Positions 55,563 to 64,000 of a stretch of DNA of 64,000 nt are shown piece by piece. Made by a program: the position numbers and the translations under genes. The stretch is from a virus, in IMG/VR virus record IMGVR_UViG_3300050166_000039, positions 18,059 through 82,058 of that record, one strand, 5' to 3'. The number at the start of each line of letters is the position of its first letter. The stretch's first letter is position 1. Below the pieces are notes generated by a model that made no database searches, was not told the DNA's origin, and worked only from the letters and a program-made list of their open reading frames with translations.

Positions 55563-55835
55563 ATGCAAAAGTTAAACGAATTTTTAGCACAACACGCATC
55601 AAAGATAATCATCGTCTTATTAGTTTTAACCTGGTCTAAATCATGCTCAGTTGATTCTGAGTTAACAAAGGTTAAGAAGCACTTAGCTGTGATTGATTCT
55701 CTACCAACTCAAAAGGACCTTAAGATTGAAGGTCTTAAAGCTGAGAAGCGGATGATTCAAGCCACTGACAGAAAAATGTTAGATGTGCAACGTCAATCTC
55801 AAATCGATGAGGAATTAAAGCAGTTAGGAAAGTAA
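55563..55835 (+). CDS. Small membrane protein with coiled coil
   Basis: 90 residues: helix IIIVLLVLTWSKSC near residue 15-28, then a helical charged tail. Could be a spanin- or holin-like accessory; no proof. Confidence 0.72.
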   Translation: MQKLNEFLAQHASKIIIVLLVLTWSKSCSVDSELTKVKKHLAVIDSLPTQKDLKIEGLKAEKRMIQATDRKMLDVQRQSQIDEELKQLGK

Positions 55836-56011
55836 TGCCGATTGAAAAGAAATCAGAGGGCTTCGGTGACACCGTTCAGAAGTTCACTGATGCAACTGGA
55901 ATCTCTAGGGTAGTGAAGGCAATTGCAAAGGTCGCCGGCATTAACGATTGTGGATGCGGAGCCAGACAACAGTCAATGAACAAGGCTTTTCCCTATAAAA
56001 AAAGTAAATAG
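55835..56011 (+). CDS. Small conserved phage protein with CGCG motif
   Basis: 58 residues, coupled by TAATG. FGDTVQKFTDATGISRVVKAI followed by DCGCGARQQSMNKAFPY is a well-known small protein type in T4-like and flavobacterial phages. Function unknown; probably metal-binding. Confidence 0.82.
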   Translation: MPIEKKSEGFGDTVQKFTDATGISRVVKAIAKVAGINDCGCGARQQSMNKAFPYKKSK

Positions 56012-56013
56012 AA

Positions 56014-56790
56014 ATGAATAAAGTTATAATAGACAGATTCGTAATAGGCACCTTTGTTGCCCTATATTTAGCCGTATCTGTCATCTCAACCATACACGTA
56101 GTGGAATTTTTTAGCATGTCTAATCCATATTGGTTAGCAGTGTCTCTTGCAGTTGCCTTTGAGCTAGGAGCAGCCGCTTCTCTAGCATCACTAATCACAC
56201 TGGATAAAATGAACAAGGGACTTGTGTGGGCCCTGTTTATTACAATCACCTTAATGCAAATGCAAGGTAACATGTATTATGCGTTTAAGAACATTACCGA
56301 TTACAAAGAGTGGTCTGAGTTATTTAATCTAATAGAGGAGGACGTTCTATACCAAAAAAGAATCTTAGCCTTTGTATCTGGTGCTATTTTACCTCTAGTG
56401 GCTTTAGGTTTCATTAAGTCTTTAGTAGACTACATCAAACCAGATAAGACTCAACCTCAGAGCATTGAACAGCCTGAGTCAGAGTTAAAGGTTGATCAGG
56501 TTGAAAAAAAAACTAAAGTCGACAGTTTAGAAGGACCTGTTGGGAATAATGGACCCAATGATTCTACGTTACAACCGGTTCTTATTGACGAGCCTATTGA
56601 AGAGGAGTTAGAGATTGATTCAGTTGAGCCTAAAGAAATCATCGAGAACGCAAGAGATCTAAATCAATTTCTAAATGAAACCAATCCATACGTCGGAGGT
56701 CTAATTAATAGACAGCCGTCTAAAAGAACGATTGGAGACGATAATAGACCCACTGGATTTATTCACCCTGACAAGCTAAACAATGCTTAA
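56014..56790 (+). CDS. Multi-pass membrane protein
   Basis: 258 residues: about four transmembrane helices in the first 150 residues (FVIGTFVALYLAVSVIS; WLAVSLAVAFELGAAAS; WALFITITLMQM; ILAFVSGAILPLVALGF) and a long acidic, disordered tail. Known as an unassigned membrane protein in Bacteroidetes phages. Confidence 0.82.
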   Translation: MNKVIIDRFVIGTFVALYLAVSVISTIHVVEFFSMSNPYWLAVSLAVAFELGAAASLASLITLDKMNKGLVWALFITITLMQMQGNMYYAFKNITDYKEWSELFNLIEEDVLYQKRILAFVSGAILPLVALGFIKSLVDYIKPDKTQPQSIEQPESELKVDQVEKKTKVDSLEGPVGNNGPNDSTLQPVLIDEPIEEELEIDSVEPKEIIENARDLNQFLNETNPYVGGLINRQPSKRTIGDDNRPTGFIHPDKLNNA

Positions 56791-57208
56791 AAGACTTAAA
56801 TTAAACATTCCGAGCCCATATATCAGTAAGCCGATGGATGTTGACACTATGAAAAGGGCTATGGAATACGACTTAGGTGTAGTTCATAGCCTGTATTGTA
56901 TTAAGAATGATGCGAAGGATAAGTTACCTTTCGCTGAGATTGATAGTAAACGCTTTGAGTTGATGGCTCATGTCAGAGTCAGGTTTGCTCTGGTTGGAGA
57001 CGCTAAAGCCCAAGCATGGCAAGTTAAACCCTTCTCTAAACTGTTAAAGATTCAACCCGAATATACATTTATCTGCATTCTAACCTCTAGAAAGCAGAAC
57101 ACTAACATCTACTTTAAAAAGCACGTCACCCGAAATCAAGACCTTGTGTACGACTTAATAGAGGATTCATATCAAGATTTGCAGATTTTACTAGGCTCCT
57201 ACGAGTAA
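56783..57208 (+). CDS. Hypothetical protein
   Basis: 141 residues, basic, mixed alpha/beta, overlapping the membrane protein by 8 bases. Not recognised. Confidence 0.75.
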   Translation: MLKRLKLNIPSPYISKPMDVDTMKRAMEYDLGVVHSLYCIKNDAKDKLPFAEIDSKRFELMAHVRVRFALVGDAKAQAWQVKPFSKLLKIQPEYTFICILTSRKQNTNIYFKKHVTRNQDLVYDLIEDSYQDLQILLGSYE

Positions 57209-57227
57209 ACAAAGCCCTATTAAAGTG

Positions 57228-57235
57228 TATAAATA
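57228..57235 (+). promoter_or_regulatory. T4-late-type TATAAATA box
   Basis: Exact T4 late -10 sequence, 22 nt ahead of the glycosyltransferase ATG. A single match to 8 bases in AT-rich DNA is weak evidence. Confidence 0.35.
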
Positions 57236-57256
57236 CTAAAGTTAACTTATACATCT

Positions 57257-59158
57257 ATGATTGGAATTTGGATTGACACAGCTGCTTTGGGTGATACTAT
57301 CGCAGCAATCCCAGCCTGTAAGAAAATTGCGGCTGCATACAGACCCAACGAGCACAAGATTTTATTTACAACCCGACCTGAACTGTTCGAGGGCCATCAA
57401 TGGTTCTCACAGGTCTTTGAATATAATGAGGGCGTGGCAGCTCAATGTAACTCGGTTCATCGTCTATTTTCACCGATTGTTGGTAAATCATATCAATTAG
57501 CAGGCGGCGAGACCATAGAATGGCGCTACTCAAACATGGACATTCGTCAATTTCATGCAGTTTCACAAGGCTTTATGTTACAAGCCGATGAGATGGAGAC
57601 AGACCTATTTGTAGAAAGACAACGCGAGTTAGAAGTTCACGATTATGTTATCATTCATCCAACTTTTACCTGGGCTTCAAGAACCTGGGATGTTGCAAAA
57701 TGGCAAGAGTTAGTGGATAGATTAAACGCTAACGGAATCCCGGTTGTAGCGGTGGGCCGAAGTGGCAAGGAGCAGGGATTCTTTAACGTTGATAAGCCGG
57801 TGATGGACATCAACATTAAGTATGGAGTTAACCTGTTAGATGACCCGGATAATGACGTGGCAGAATTAAGGTGGATGATGAATCATAGAGCGAGAGCAGT
57901 GGTTACAATGGACTCTGGAATTTTACATGTAGCCGGCACCACAGATGTGAATATCATTCAATTAGGCTCCTCAATCGCACCAAAGTTGCGGGCTCCTTGG
58001 AGACAAGGCTCACAGGATTATAAATATGAGTATGTTGGTGGACCCTGCTCATTATTCTGTTCCAGTAACATGCAGTATAACGTACAAGTGCACGGTAGTA
58101 TCCACGGAGTGCCACCACAGGTCCACTGTTTAGAAAATAAGCCCACTTTCGAGTGTCATCCAGTGGTAGACCAAGTGTTTCAGTCAGTGTTAAAGTTGTA
58201 TGAGGATGCGGAGCTGGTGCAAGTTGAGCCGAGTAGAATATGTGTCACTACAATCTACAATGAAGCTTATAGAGAAATGGCTGATATCACAACGCTTAAC
58301 TTTAAGAAGTATTGCCAGATTCACGGCTACTCCTTTGAGCCAGTTCTAATTGAAGATGGCTTAGAGAAGACTCCACATTGGCAAAAAATTAGAGTGGTTA
58401 AAGAGCTATTACAGTCAGGTAAATATGACTGGGTTTTCTTTATAGACCTAGACTGCTTGATTATGAACACTACTATTAAGTTGGAACGTTTCCTGTCCAA
58501 TGAGCACTTTATGATTATCTCAGGTCATGAAGACCAGCCAGACACACCAATCTTAAACTCCGGCGGAACTCATAGCTTAATGACAGCTCAGTTTCTGGTT
58601 AAAAACTGCCCGGAAGCCATTCAATTCTTAGATGATGTTTGGGCTGCGAAAGAGACCGAGGACAAGATTGAGGTCTTTGACTATGAGATGAGACAAGTTA
58701 GATACAGCGCCGATAAGGCTCACTTTAAAGCGGGCATTAAGGTCTTAGCTCCTGATAAATTTAACCGGTTCTGGTATACTACAAGCCCGTTCATGCTGCA
58801 CCACTTTCCAAAAACAAACAACGATGCCTGGAAACCAGGAGACTTTATTGTTCATGTACCGGCCGGCTATGGCAAGAGTCGTATTGAAATGTTAAGTGAC
58901 CTGAACTTTTTTAGTGGTGGTGAATTGGTAGGACACGAGTTTATGGAGGACATGCTACTCCTAGAACCTTACACCGATATGGAGAACATTAAGATTGTAA
59001 CGAAACAGTTAGACGGCGCTCCAATCATGAATTATAACCTACATGAATTAAAGGTTAGGACCAAAATCAAACTATTCTTAAACGAGATTAGAAACAATAT
59101 TAGAGTAGAAGCATATAATGAAAAAGGTGAGCTGATTTCAGTTCAAATTGTATATTAA
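57257..59158 (+). CDS. Bifunctional glycosyltransferase (GT9-like plus GT34-like)
   Basis: 633 residues. N-terminal heptosyltransferase (GT9) half: IWIDTAALGDTIAAIPAC, then VTMDSGILHVAGTTDVN. C-terminal half from about 330: VTTIYNEAYREMADITTLNF and FFIDLDCLIMN (DxD-type) with HVPAGYGKSRIEM, as in GMA12/MNN10 galactosyltransferases. Two sugar-transfer steps on one chain. Overlaps the next, larger enzyme by one base. Confidence 0.88.
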   Translation: MIGIWIDTAALGDTIAAIPACKKIAAAYRPNEHKILFTTRPELFEGHQWFSQVFEYNEGVAAQCNSVHRLFSPIVGKSYQLAGGETIEWRYSNMDIRQFHAVSQGFMLQADEMETDLFVERQRELEVHDYVIIHPTFTWASRTWDVAKWQELVDRLNANGIPVVAVGRSGKEQGFFNVDKPVMDINIKYGVNLLDDPDNDVAELRWMMNHRARAVVTMDSGILHVAGTTDVNIIQLGSSIAPKLRAPWRQGSQDYKYEYVGGPCSLFCSSNMQYNVQVHGSIHGVPPQVHCLENKPTFECHPVVDQVFQSVLKLYEDAELVQVEPSRICVTTIYNEAYREMADITTLNFKKYCQIHGYSFEPVLIEDGLEKTPHWQKIRVVKELLQSGKYDWVFFIDLDCLIMNTTIKLERFLSNEHFMIISGHEDQPDTPILNSGGTHSLMTAQFLVKNCPEAIQFLDDVWAAKETEDKIEVFDYEMRQVRYSADKAHFKAGIKVLAPDKFNRFWYTTSPFMLHHFPKTNNDAWKPGDFIVHVPAGYGKSRIEMLSDLNFFSGGELVGHEFMEDMLLLEPYTDMENIKIVTKQLDGAPIMNYNLHELKVRTKIKLFLNEIRNNIRVEAYNEKGELISVQIVY

Positions 59159-62100
59159 TGAGAGCATTTATTACACATACCACCGAGAACTACGAGCAAG
59201 TGGTTCTGAACCTAGCAAAGAGTATTCAACGATACTCTAACTATCCATTGGTAGTCTATACCATAGATTACGATGGCGGCGCAGAATTACAGGAGCTTGC
59301 AATCTGTAAAAGAATGGACCTGGGCTTACCGATTAGTGCTGAATCAGATTTTGTAGAGAAGAACGGCAATCAGTATGTTAATCGCAGCACTTATAGAACC
59401 TATATGACTCTAGCTGCAAAAATCGATGTGATGATTGACTCCATCGATTCAAAGATAGAGGAGTGGTGTTATGTCGATGCGGACTGTGTTGCAAACACAA
59501 ACATCGATGAGCTGTTCGATTATATGGAGCAGATTAGTGACTATCCTTTGGCAACACTGGGGCCACAGGAGTATGCGATGATGTATCAAGGAGAACAGCT
59601 TATTGGTAACCCATTCTGGAAAGAGGACGGCACCACTGACACTACAGCAACCCTTGAATGGCCTTTAATGGAATTCTTTGGCATGAAGCCAGAGCAGAGA
59701 ACCCCTAATTATAGAACCACTAACATCTTAATTGGTAACGCTGAGTGTAAAGAGTTCTTACAGACTTGGAGAGAGGCTAAGAATACGTTTGCAAAACTAT
59801 TCGATACTTACAGGGTTCTACCTTTTCACGAAGAGACCCTGTTTAATGTCTTAGTGTGGCAGAGAGATGACAAACACTTGCCAATGGTGTATATTAACAT
59901 TGAAGGCTCGAAGACCGTAGAACACTTCTTAGGAGTTGAGAACACCGCATTAAATCGCCTAAGTGACTTCTATACTCTACCTGCGGATAAGAGCCAGATT
60001 AAAGTTTTTCATGGAGAAAAGAGAACTGAAGAGATTGAAAAGGTTTTTGCCCTATTAGGAGTGACTAAGAAGCCTCTAAAGATTTTATTTCTTGCGCCGC
60101 ACTTATCGACAGGTGGCATGCCAGCCTTTCTTCTTCGCAGAATTCAGATGATGAAGAAGTGGACCAATCATGAAATCTTTGTTGTCGAATGGAGCATGTA
60201 TGCTGATTGTTATGTTGTGCAACGTAATGAAATACTTAAGTTGATTCCAGAGGACCACTTTATGTCAATGGGTGGTTTAGGTGAATCAGACGAAACTTTC
60301 TTTGAGAAGAGAGCCAAGATCGTAGATTTATGCTATGAATGGGGCATCGATATTATTCACTTGGATGAGATTCCAGAAGGATTTGATGGCTTCTCACCAT
60401 TTCCTATTGAAATACAGAAGGCCCTATACGCACCAATAAGACCCTGGAAGATTGTTGAAACCTGTCATAACGTTTGGTTCAAGCCAGATGAAATGAAGAA
60501 GATTGAGCCCGATGCGTATGCTACGATCGTTGCTCTACATCAAGAAAAGACTTTCAGAAAGAAGCAGGTCATGACAGAGATGATTCAATTTCCTGCAGAT
60601 TTACACTTTGGTAAACCGACAGAAACCAGAGAAGAGATTCTAACTGAATGGGGCTATAGAACTACTGGCGAATTTCATATCTGCAATATAGGCCTATGGA
60701 CTCGCGGTAAAAATCAAGCTTATGCTCTTGAAATTGCGAGAAGACTATATGAGCTCTATGGTAACACTTATCAATTTCACTTTATTGGAAATCAAGCCTC
60801 TAATTTTGAACACTACTGGAGGCCTCTGATGGAGTCAGTGCCACCTAATTGCCATATCCATGGAGAAAGAGCAGACGGTTATAAGTGGTTGATTGCCAGT
60901 GATGTGATGCTATTTACTTCAACCTGGGAATGTAACCCGATTGTCTTGGCTGAAGCTGCTGCCTATGGCACCAAAACGATGGCCTTTAATATGCCTCAAT
61001 ATGGTGAGCACTGGAAGCATAGAATTACACATTTAAGAGGCGATCTTTTCACAGATGTCGATAATTTAATTAAGCTCGTTGCAACTGAAAGAAACAAGAG
61101 TTTACCTAACGGCCTAGATGGTCATAGATTTGCAACCGAATATGAAAAACTATATATGAAATTAAATCAACTATCTCAATTTAGACATTTTACAGAAGAG
61201 GCCCCTAGCACAAGATACGAGGTTAGGTTTGATAACGGTTGCAAGTTTACTAATTTACATACAGAAGCATGTGACGTTCAATTCTTTAATAATGAAACGG
61301 GTCAACTTGTTTATACTTGTAAAGATTTACAACAAGGTCACTGGGCTAAACCATCTATTAAGTTCTATACGGACTGGAAAGTAGTTGCAACCTGGTCAGA
61401 TCGTGCCATTGAATGGAGACCAGACTTGAGAGAGACTACTTGCATAGTGGACTTTGACTCCTCTAGTTTAGGAGATACACTGGCTTTTATGGAAGTGGTT
61501 AGAGCCTGGAAAGAACAGAAAGAAATTGACAAGGTTTATGTGAAGACGTTTAAGAACTTCTTATTTAACTGGGATGACTATAACATGGATGACATTTATA
61601 GCCTAGAGCCTGGCGCAGCTTTGCCAGAACACGATCACTTATTTCAGTTAGGAGTTCACATGGGAGACCCAGCTAAAGGTGAACCAGCTTGGTATCCTCA
61701 CCTAAACAAGAGAGACTGGAGAGCTCAGTATCTTGGAGACATTGCAGCTGACGCTCTAGGTTTTACTGGTAACGCGGAGTTAAGACCTAGCTTATCTTTT
61801 GTTGATACCAGTAGACCGGTTGAAGAAAAATATGTGGTGATAGGCCTTCACTCTACTGCTCAAGCTAAATACTGGAACAATCCAACGGGTTGGCAAGAGA
61901 TTGTAGATTGGCATAAGCAGAATGGATATAGAGTCTTCATGGCTTCTCATGAAGGCGATGGTTATATGGGCAATCATTATCCAAGTGGAGTAGAGGAGAT
62001 GCCAAAGGATTTACAGAGCGTTGAAAACTGGATTCATCATGCAGAATACTTTATTGGCTTATCAAGTGGTTTAAGCTGGTTGGCATGGGCAGTTGGCGCT

Positions 62101-62334
62101 AAGATTGTCCTAATCAGTGGCTTTACACCCGAAGAGTGCGAGTTTAAGGATAAGACCCTAAGAATTATAGATAAGTCAGTATGCAATTCATGCTGGGAAT
62201 GGGGTCACTTTGATAGAGGTGACTGGAATTGGTGCCCTGCACACAAAGGCACTGAGAAACAATTTGAATGTACTAAAAAGATTACAGGTGCAAGCGTAAT
62301 TAAAGAAATAGAAGAATGGAAAAAATCACAGTAG
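59158..62334 (+). CDS. Giant three-domain glycosyltransferase
   Basis: 1058 residues, the longest gene in the window. Part 1 (about 1-290): GT8-like with CYVDADCVAN. Part 2 (300-690): GT4-like, LKILFLAPHLSTGGMPAF, NIGLWTRGKNQAYAL, and STWECNPIVLAEAAAYG (EX7E). Part 3 (755-1058): GT9-like, DFDSSSLGDTLAFMEVV and LSSGLSWLAWAVGAKIVL. Likely assembles a short glycan by itself with its neighbours. Stop overlaps the epimerase start. Confidence 0.9.
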   Translation: MRAFITHTTENYEQVVLNLAKSIQRYSNYPLVVYTIDYDGGAELQELAICKRMDLGLPISAESDFVEKNGNQYVNRSTYRTYMTLAAKIDVMIDSIDSKIEEWCYVDADCVANTNIDELFDYMEQISDYPLATLGPQEYAMMYQGEQLIGNPFWKEDGTTDTTATLEWPLMEFFGMKPEQRTPNYRTTNILIGNAECKEFLQTWREAKNTFAKLFDTYRVLPFHEETLFNVLVWQRDDKHLPMVYINIEGSKTVEHFLGVENTALNRLSDFYTLPADKSQIKVFHGEKRTEEIEKVFALLGVTKKPLKILFLAPHLSTGGMPAFLLRRIQMMKKWTNHEIFVVEWSMYADCYVVQRNEILKLIPEDHFMSMGGLGESDETFFEKRAKIVDLCYEWGIDIIHLDEIPEGFDGFSPFPIEIQKALYAPIRPWKIVETCHNVWFKPDEMKKIEPDAYATIVALHQEKTFRKKQVMTEMIQFPADLHFGKPTETREEILTEWGYRTTGEFHICNIGLWTRGKNQAYALEIARRLYELYGNTYQFHFIGNQASNFEHYWRPLMESVPPNCHIHGERADGYKWLIASDVMLFTSTWECNPIVLAEAAAYGTKTMAFNMPQYGEHWKHRITHLRGDLFTDVDNLIKLVATERNKSLPNGLDGHRFATEYEKLYMKLNQLSQFRHFTEEAPSTRYEVRFDNGCKFTNLHTEACDVQFFNNETGQLVYTCKDLQQGHWAKPSIKFYTDWKVVATWSDRAIEWRPDLRETTCIVDFDSSSLGDTLAFMEVVRAWKEQKEIDKVYVKTFKNFLFNWDDYNMDDIYSLEPGAALPEHDHLFQLGVHMGDPAKGEPAWYPHLNKRDWRAQYLGDIAADALGFTGNAELRPSLSFVDTSRPVEEKYVVIGLHSTAQAKYWNNPTGWQEIVDWHKQNGYRVFMASHEGDGYMGNHYPSGVEEMPKDLQSVENWIHHAEYFIGLSSGLSWLAWAVGAKIVLISGFTPEECEFKDKTLRIIDKSVCNSCWEWGHFDRGDWNWCPAHKGTEKQFECTKKITGASVIKEIEEWKKSQ

Positions 62335-63200
62335 TTACGGGTGGAGCCGGCTTTATTGGCCACCACTTGGTTCATGAATTAGTTGAGGCAGGAAAGAAGG
62401 TTGTAGTGTTAGACAATCTATCAACTGGCCTGATTTCTAGAATACCTGAAGGTGTAGAATTCTATAAGGTCGATGTATCTTCTACCGGCTTTTCTAAGCA
62501 CATAGATTTAAACGGTAGTGTGGATGAAATCTACCATCTAGCAGCTGCAACTTCGGTCGAGGAATCACTAAGAGACCCTGAGAAATATAAGAGAAGCATC
62601 TTAACAGCAACACAAAACATTCTGCAATGGGCTAGAGTGATTGGAGCTAGAAAAGTTGTGATGGCATCAACGGCTGCAGTATATGGTGATCCTATCCTAG
62701 TGCCAACTCATGAAGGAACCAGCTTAAATCCAATGTCAGCATACGCTAAATATAAGTGGAAAGCCGAGGTTGAAATGGCTCTAGCGCATGATGAACAACT
62801 ATCCACTGCATGCCTAAGATTCTTTAATGTCTTTGGTGAAGGTCAGCCAATGGGAGGCAGTTACGCACCAGCGGTTGCCAGATTTCAGAATCAATTTAGA
62901 AAAGGAGAGCAGATTACCGTAACTGGTGACGGTTTGCAGACCAGAGATTACATCTATGTGAAAGATGTAGTGAATGGTTTGATGCTAGCAATGGCAAAGC
63001 AGAATCACTTTATCTTAAACCTGGGCTCTGGAGAAGAACTGTCTATCATAGAGATTGCAAGATCTGTCGATAGTAATATCATTCACATTGAAGCAAGACA
63101 AGAACCTAGAAGATCAAGAGCAGATATAAAAATGGCAGGTCTAGAATTAGGCTGGAGGCCAACTCTAAATGTAATAGAGTGGATTAAACAGAATAAATAA
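62316..63200 (+). CDS. NAD-dependent UDP-sugar epimerase (GalE/WbpP-like)
   Basis: 294 residues. VTGGAGFIGHHL (NAD site), LAAATSVEESLRDP, ASTAAVYGDP and SAYAKYKWKAE (YxxxK). Complete extended SDR. Supplies the sugar donor for the adjoining glycosyltransferases; second epimerase of the window after 28317. Confidence 0.9.
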   Translation: MEKITVVTGGAGFIGHHLVHELVEAGKKVVVLDNLSTGLISRIPEGVEFYKVDVSSTGFSKHIDLNGSVDEIYHLAAATSVEESLRDPEKYKRSILTATQNILQWARVIGARKVVMASTAAVYGDPILVPTHEGTSLNPMSAYAKYKWKAEVEMALAHDEQLSTACLRFFNVFGEGQPMGGSYAPAVARFQNQFRKGEQITVTGDGLQTRDYIYVKDVVNGLMLAMAKQNHFILNLGSGEELSIIEIARSVDSNIIHIEARQEPRRSRADIKMAGLELGWRPTLNVIEWIKQNK

Positions 63201-63220
63201 CATACATTAAATACAAAGAT

Positions 63221-63613
63221 ATGAAAATTGAAGTTTCAAACGGAGAGATCCTAGATAAGCACACCATCTTAAAGATCAAATTAGAGAATATCAGCGATGA
63301 AGCAAAAAGAGTTAACATTCAAAAAGAGTGGGACACTTTAACTCCATGTGTTGATAAGATTATGTCAGATTCAGAGAATGAAGCCCTGGTTGCCGAAGCA
63401 TATCAGGATCTATTAGAAGTAAATCGCAATCTATGGAAAATAGAGGACGATATTAGAGATTGTGAGAGAGCACAAGATTTTGGTAGTGAGTTTATTAGAT
63501 TGGCAAGAGCAGTTTATTACACTAACGATGACAGAAATTTAGTCAAGAAGCGAATAGATAGTTTAAGTGGTTCAACCTTAACTGAAGAAAAGGGTTACGC
63601 TGCATATAAATAA
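63221..63613 (+). CDS. DUF6165-type protein
   Basis: 130 residues. KIEVSNGEILDKHTILKIKLENI is the family start I associate with DUF6165, often found beside LPS or glycan genes. Helical, charged. Role unknown but the neighbourhood agrees. Confidence 0.78.
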   Translation: MKIEVSNGEILDKHTILKIKLENISDEAKRVNIQKEWDTLTPCVDKIMSDSENEALVAEAYQDLLEVNRNLWKIEDDIRDCERAQDFGSEFIRLARAVYYTNDDRNLVKKRIDSLSGSTLTEEKGYAAYK

Positions 63614-63642
63614 GTTAGTAGACTCAACATAAATAATGTAGT

Positions 63643-63969
63643 ATGGAAAGCAAACTTGAACAATTTGCATCCCTGTTTAAAGGAATTACGTTTGATATTA
63701 AAATCAAGGACTCGATTGAGGAATTGATAGATGCGCCTGAAGAAAAAGAGGAGCATGTTCAACAACCTGAAACCAGAGAGAAGGCTAAAGTTGAATTAAA
63801 CAGGGCTTTGCAAAGAGCGAAAGCAGATCTAGCCAACGCCAGAAAGTTGTTTAAGCAGGGAAAGATTAGTAACGATGATCTGCTCGAGAATGAGTGGAGA
63901 GTCTATGAATTAAAAGAACAGATAGACCGGATGTACGATGACGACTATCTGGATGAACTAGGAGAATGA
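63643..63969 (+). CDS. Coiled-coil hypothetical protein
   Basis: 108 residues. Acidic start, then a long Lys/Glu/Ala helix (ELNRALQRAKADLANARKLF), possibly a scaffold-like or dimeric protein. Overlaps the next start by 4 bases. Confidence 0.75.
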   Translation: MESKLEQFASLFKGITFDIKIKDSIEELIDAPEEKEEHVQQPETREKAKVELNRALQRAKADLANARKLFKQGKISNDDLLENEWRVYELKEQIDRMYDDDYLDELGE

Positions 63970-64000
63970 AACACATTAAACTATTTGAAGAATTTAAGGC
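63966..64000 (+). CDS. 5' end of a further gene (cut by window edge)
   Basis: MKHIKLFEEFKA..., an N-terminus very common among proteins of T4-like phages of marine bacteria. Coupled to the preceding gene by ATGA. Only 11 codons visible, so product unknown. Confidence 0.65.
   Translation, partial: MKHIKLFEEFK

Noticed and set aside
1-64000. CRISPR array
   Set aside because: Repeated elements are promoters, terminators and tRNA arms; no regularly spaced direct repeats.
1-64000. Recoded stop codon
   Set aside because: TAA, TAG and TGA all end genes with good start-stop overlaps, and no suppressor anticodon is clearly present.

Overview
The window looks like part of a large, strictly lytic-type bacteriophage genome infecting a Bacteroidetes (Flavobacteriia-like) host. 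Reasons: almost every gene lies on the plus strand with ATGA/TAATG start-stop overlaps; the repeated promoter has the Bacteroidetes-style TAnnTTT -7 element; arginine is mostly AGA; and the content is typical of T4-like or jumbo phages (DNA ligase, two RNA ligases, thymidylate synthase, GMP kinase, GH24 lysozyme, many tRNAs, a complete seryl-tRNA synthetase). No capsid, portal, terminase or polymerase gene is visible, so this is an accessory/middle region.

Layout. 0-14.7 kb: AAA+ ATPase, SerRS, phosphoesterase, DnaQ-like exonuclease, SLOG protein, Rnl1-like and DRB0094-like RNA ligases and many small conserved phage proteins. 14.7-15.0 kb: a small tRNA group. 15-31 kb: acyl-CoA thioesterase, thymidylate synthase, then a decoration cluster (2OG-oxygenase-like and SGNH-like genes as a duplicated module, carbamoyltransferase, cytidylyltransferase, glycosyltransferase, Glf-like flavoprotein, nucleotide-sugar dehydrogenase, epimerase) and GMP kinase. 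31.0-37.4 kb: a dense RNA region with about 23 tRNAs of normal size, many structured spacers and a set of abnormal tRNA-like genes. 37.4-44.8 kb: M42 peptidase, outer-membrane and lipoproteins, lysozyme with a convergent minus-strand gene, 2H phosphoesterase. 44.8-51.6 kb: sugar aminotransferase, methyltransferase, glycosyltransferase, metallophosphatase, DNA ligase, glutamine amidotransferase. 51.6-53.6 kb: tRNA-Ala split by a group I intron in its T-loop, an HNH endonuclease, tRNA-Gly and a structured RNA. 53.6-64 kb: methyltransferase, PD-(D/E)XK nuclease, membrane proteins and two giant multi-domain glycosyltransferases.

How it may work together. The tRNAs of normal size plus the Ile candidates cover all 20 amino acids, and the phage carries its own SerRS. 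Around them are RNA-end repair functions (two ligases, a P-loop kinase-like protein, a 2H phosphoesterase). The most striking feature is that many tRNA genes are rearranged: one appears circularly permuted (Ile-UAU), one has a group I intron in the T-loop, and about nine keep perfect acceptor and T arms but have 25-100 extra structured nucleotides in the D-loop, anticodon arm or variable arm. I propose, as inference only, a phage tRNA processing/ligation system or a family of tRNA-like RNAs. A second notable system is regulatory: twelve promoters share an exact 33-nt layout, and in five of them the upstream T-tract is the loop of an intrinsic terminator, giving a fused 40-nt terminator-promoter.
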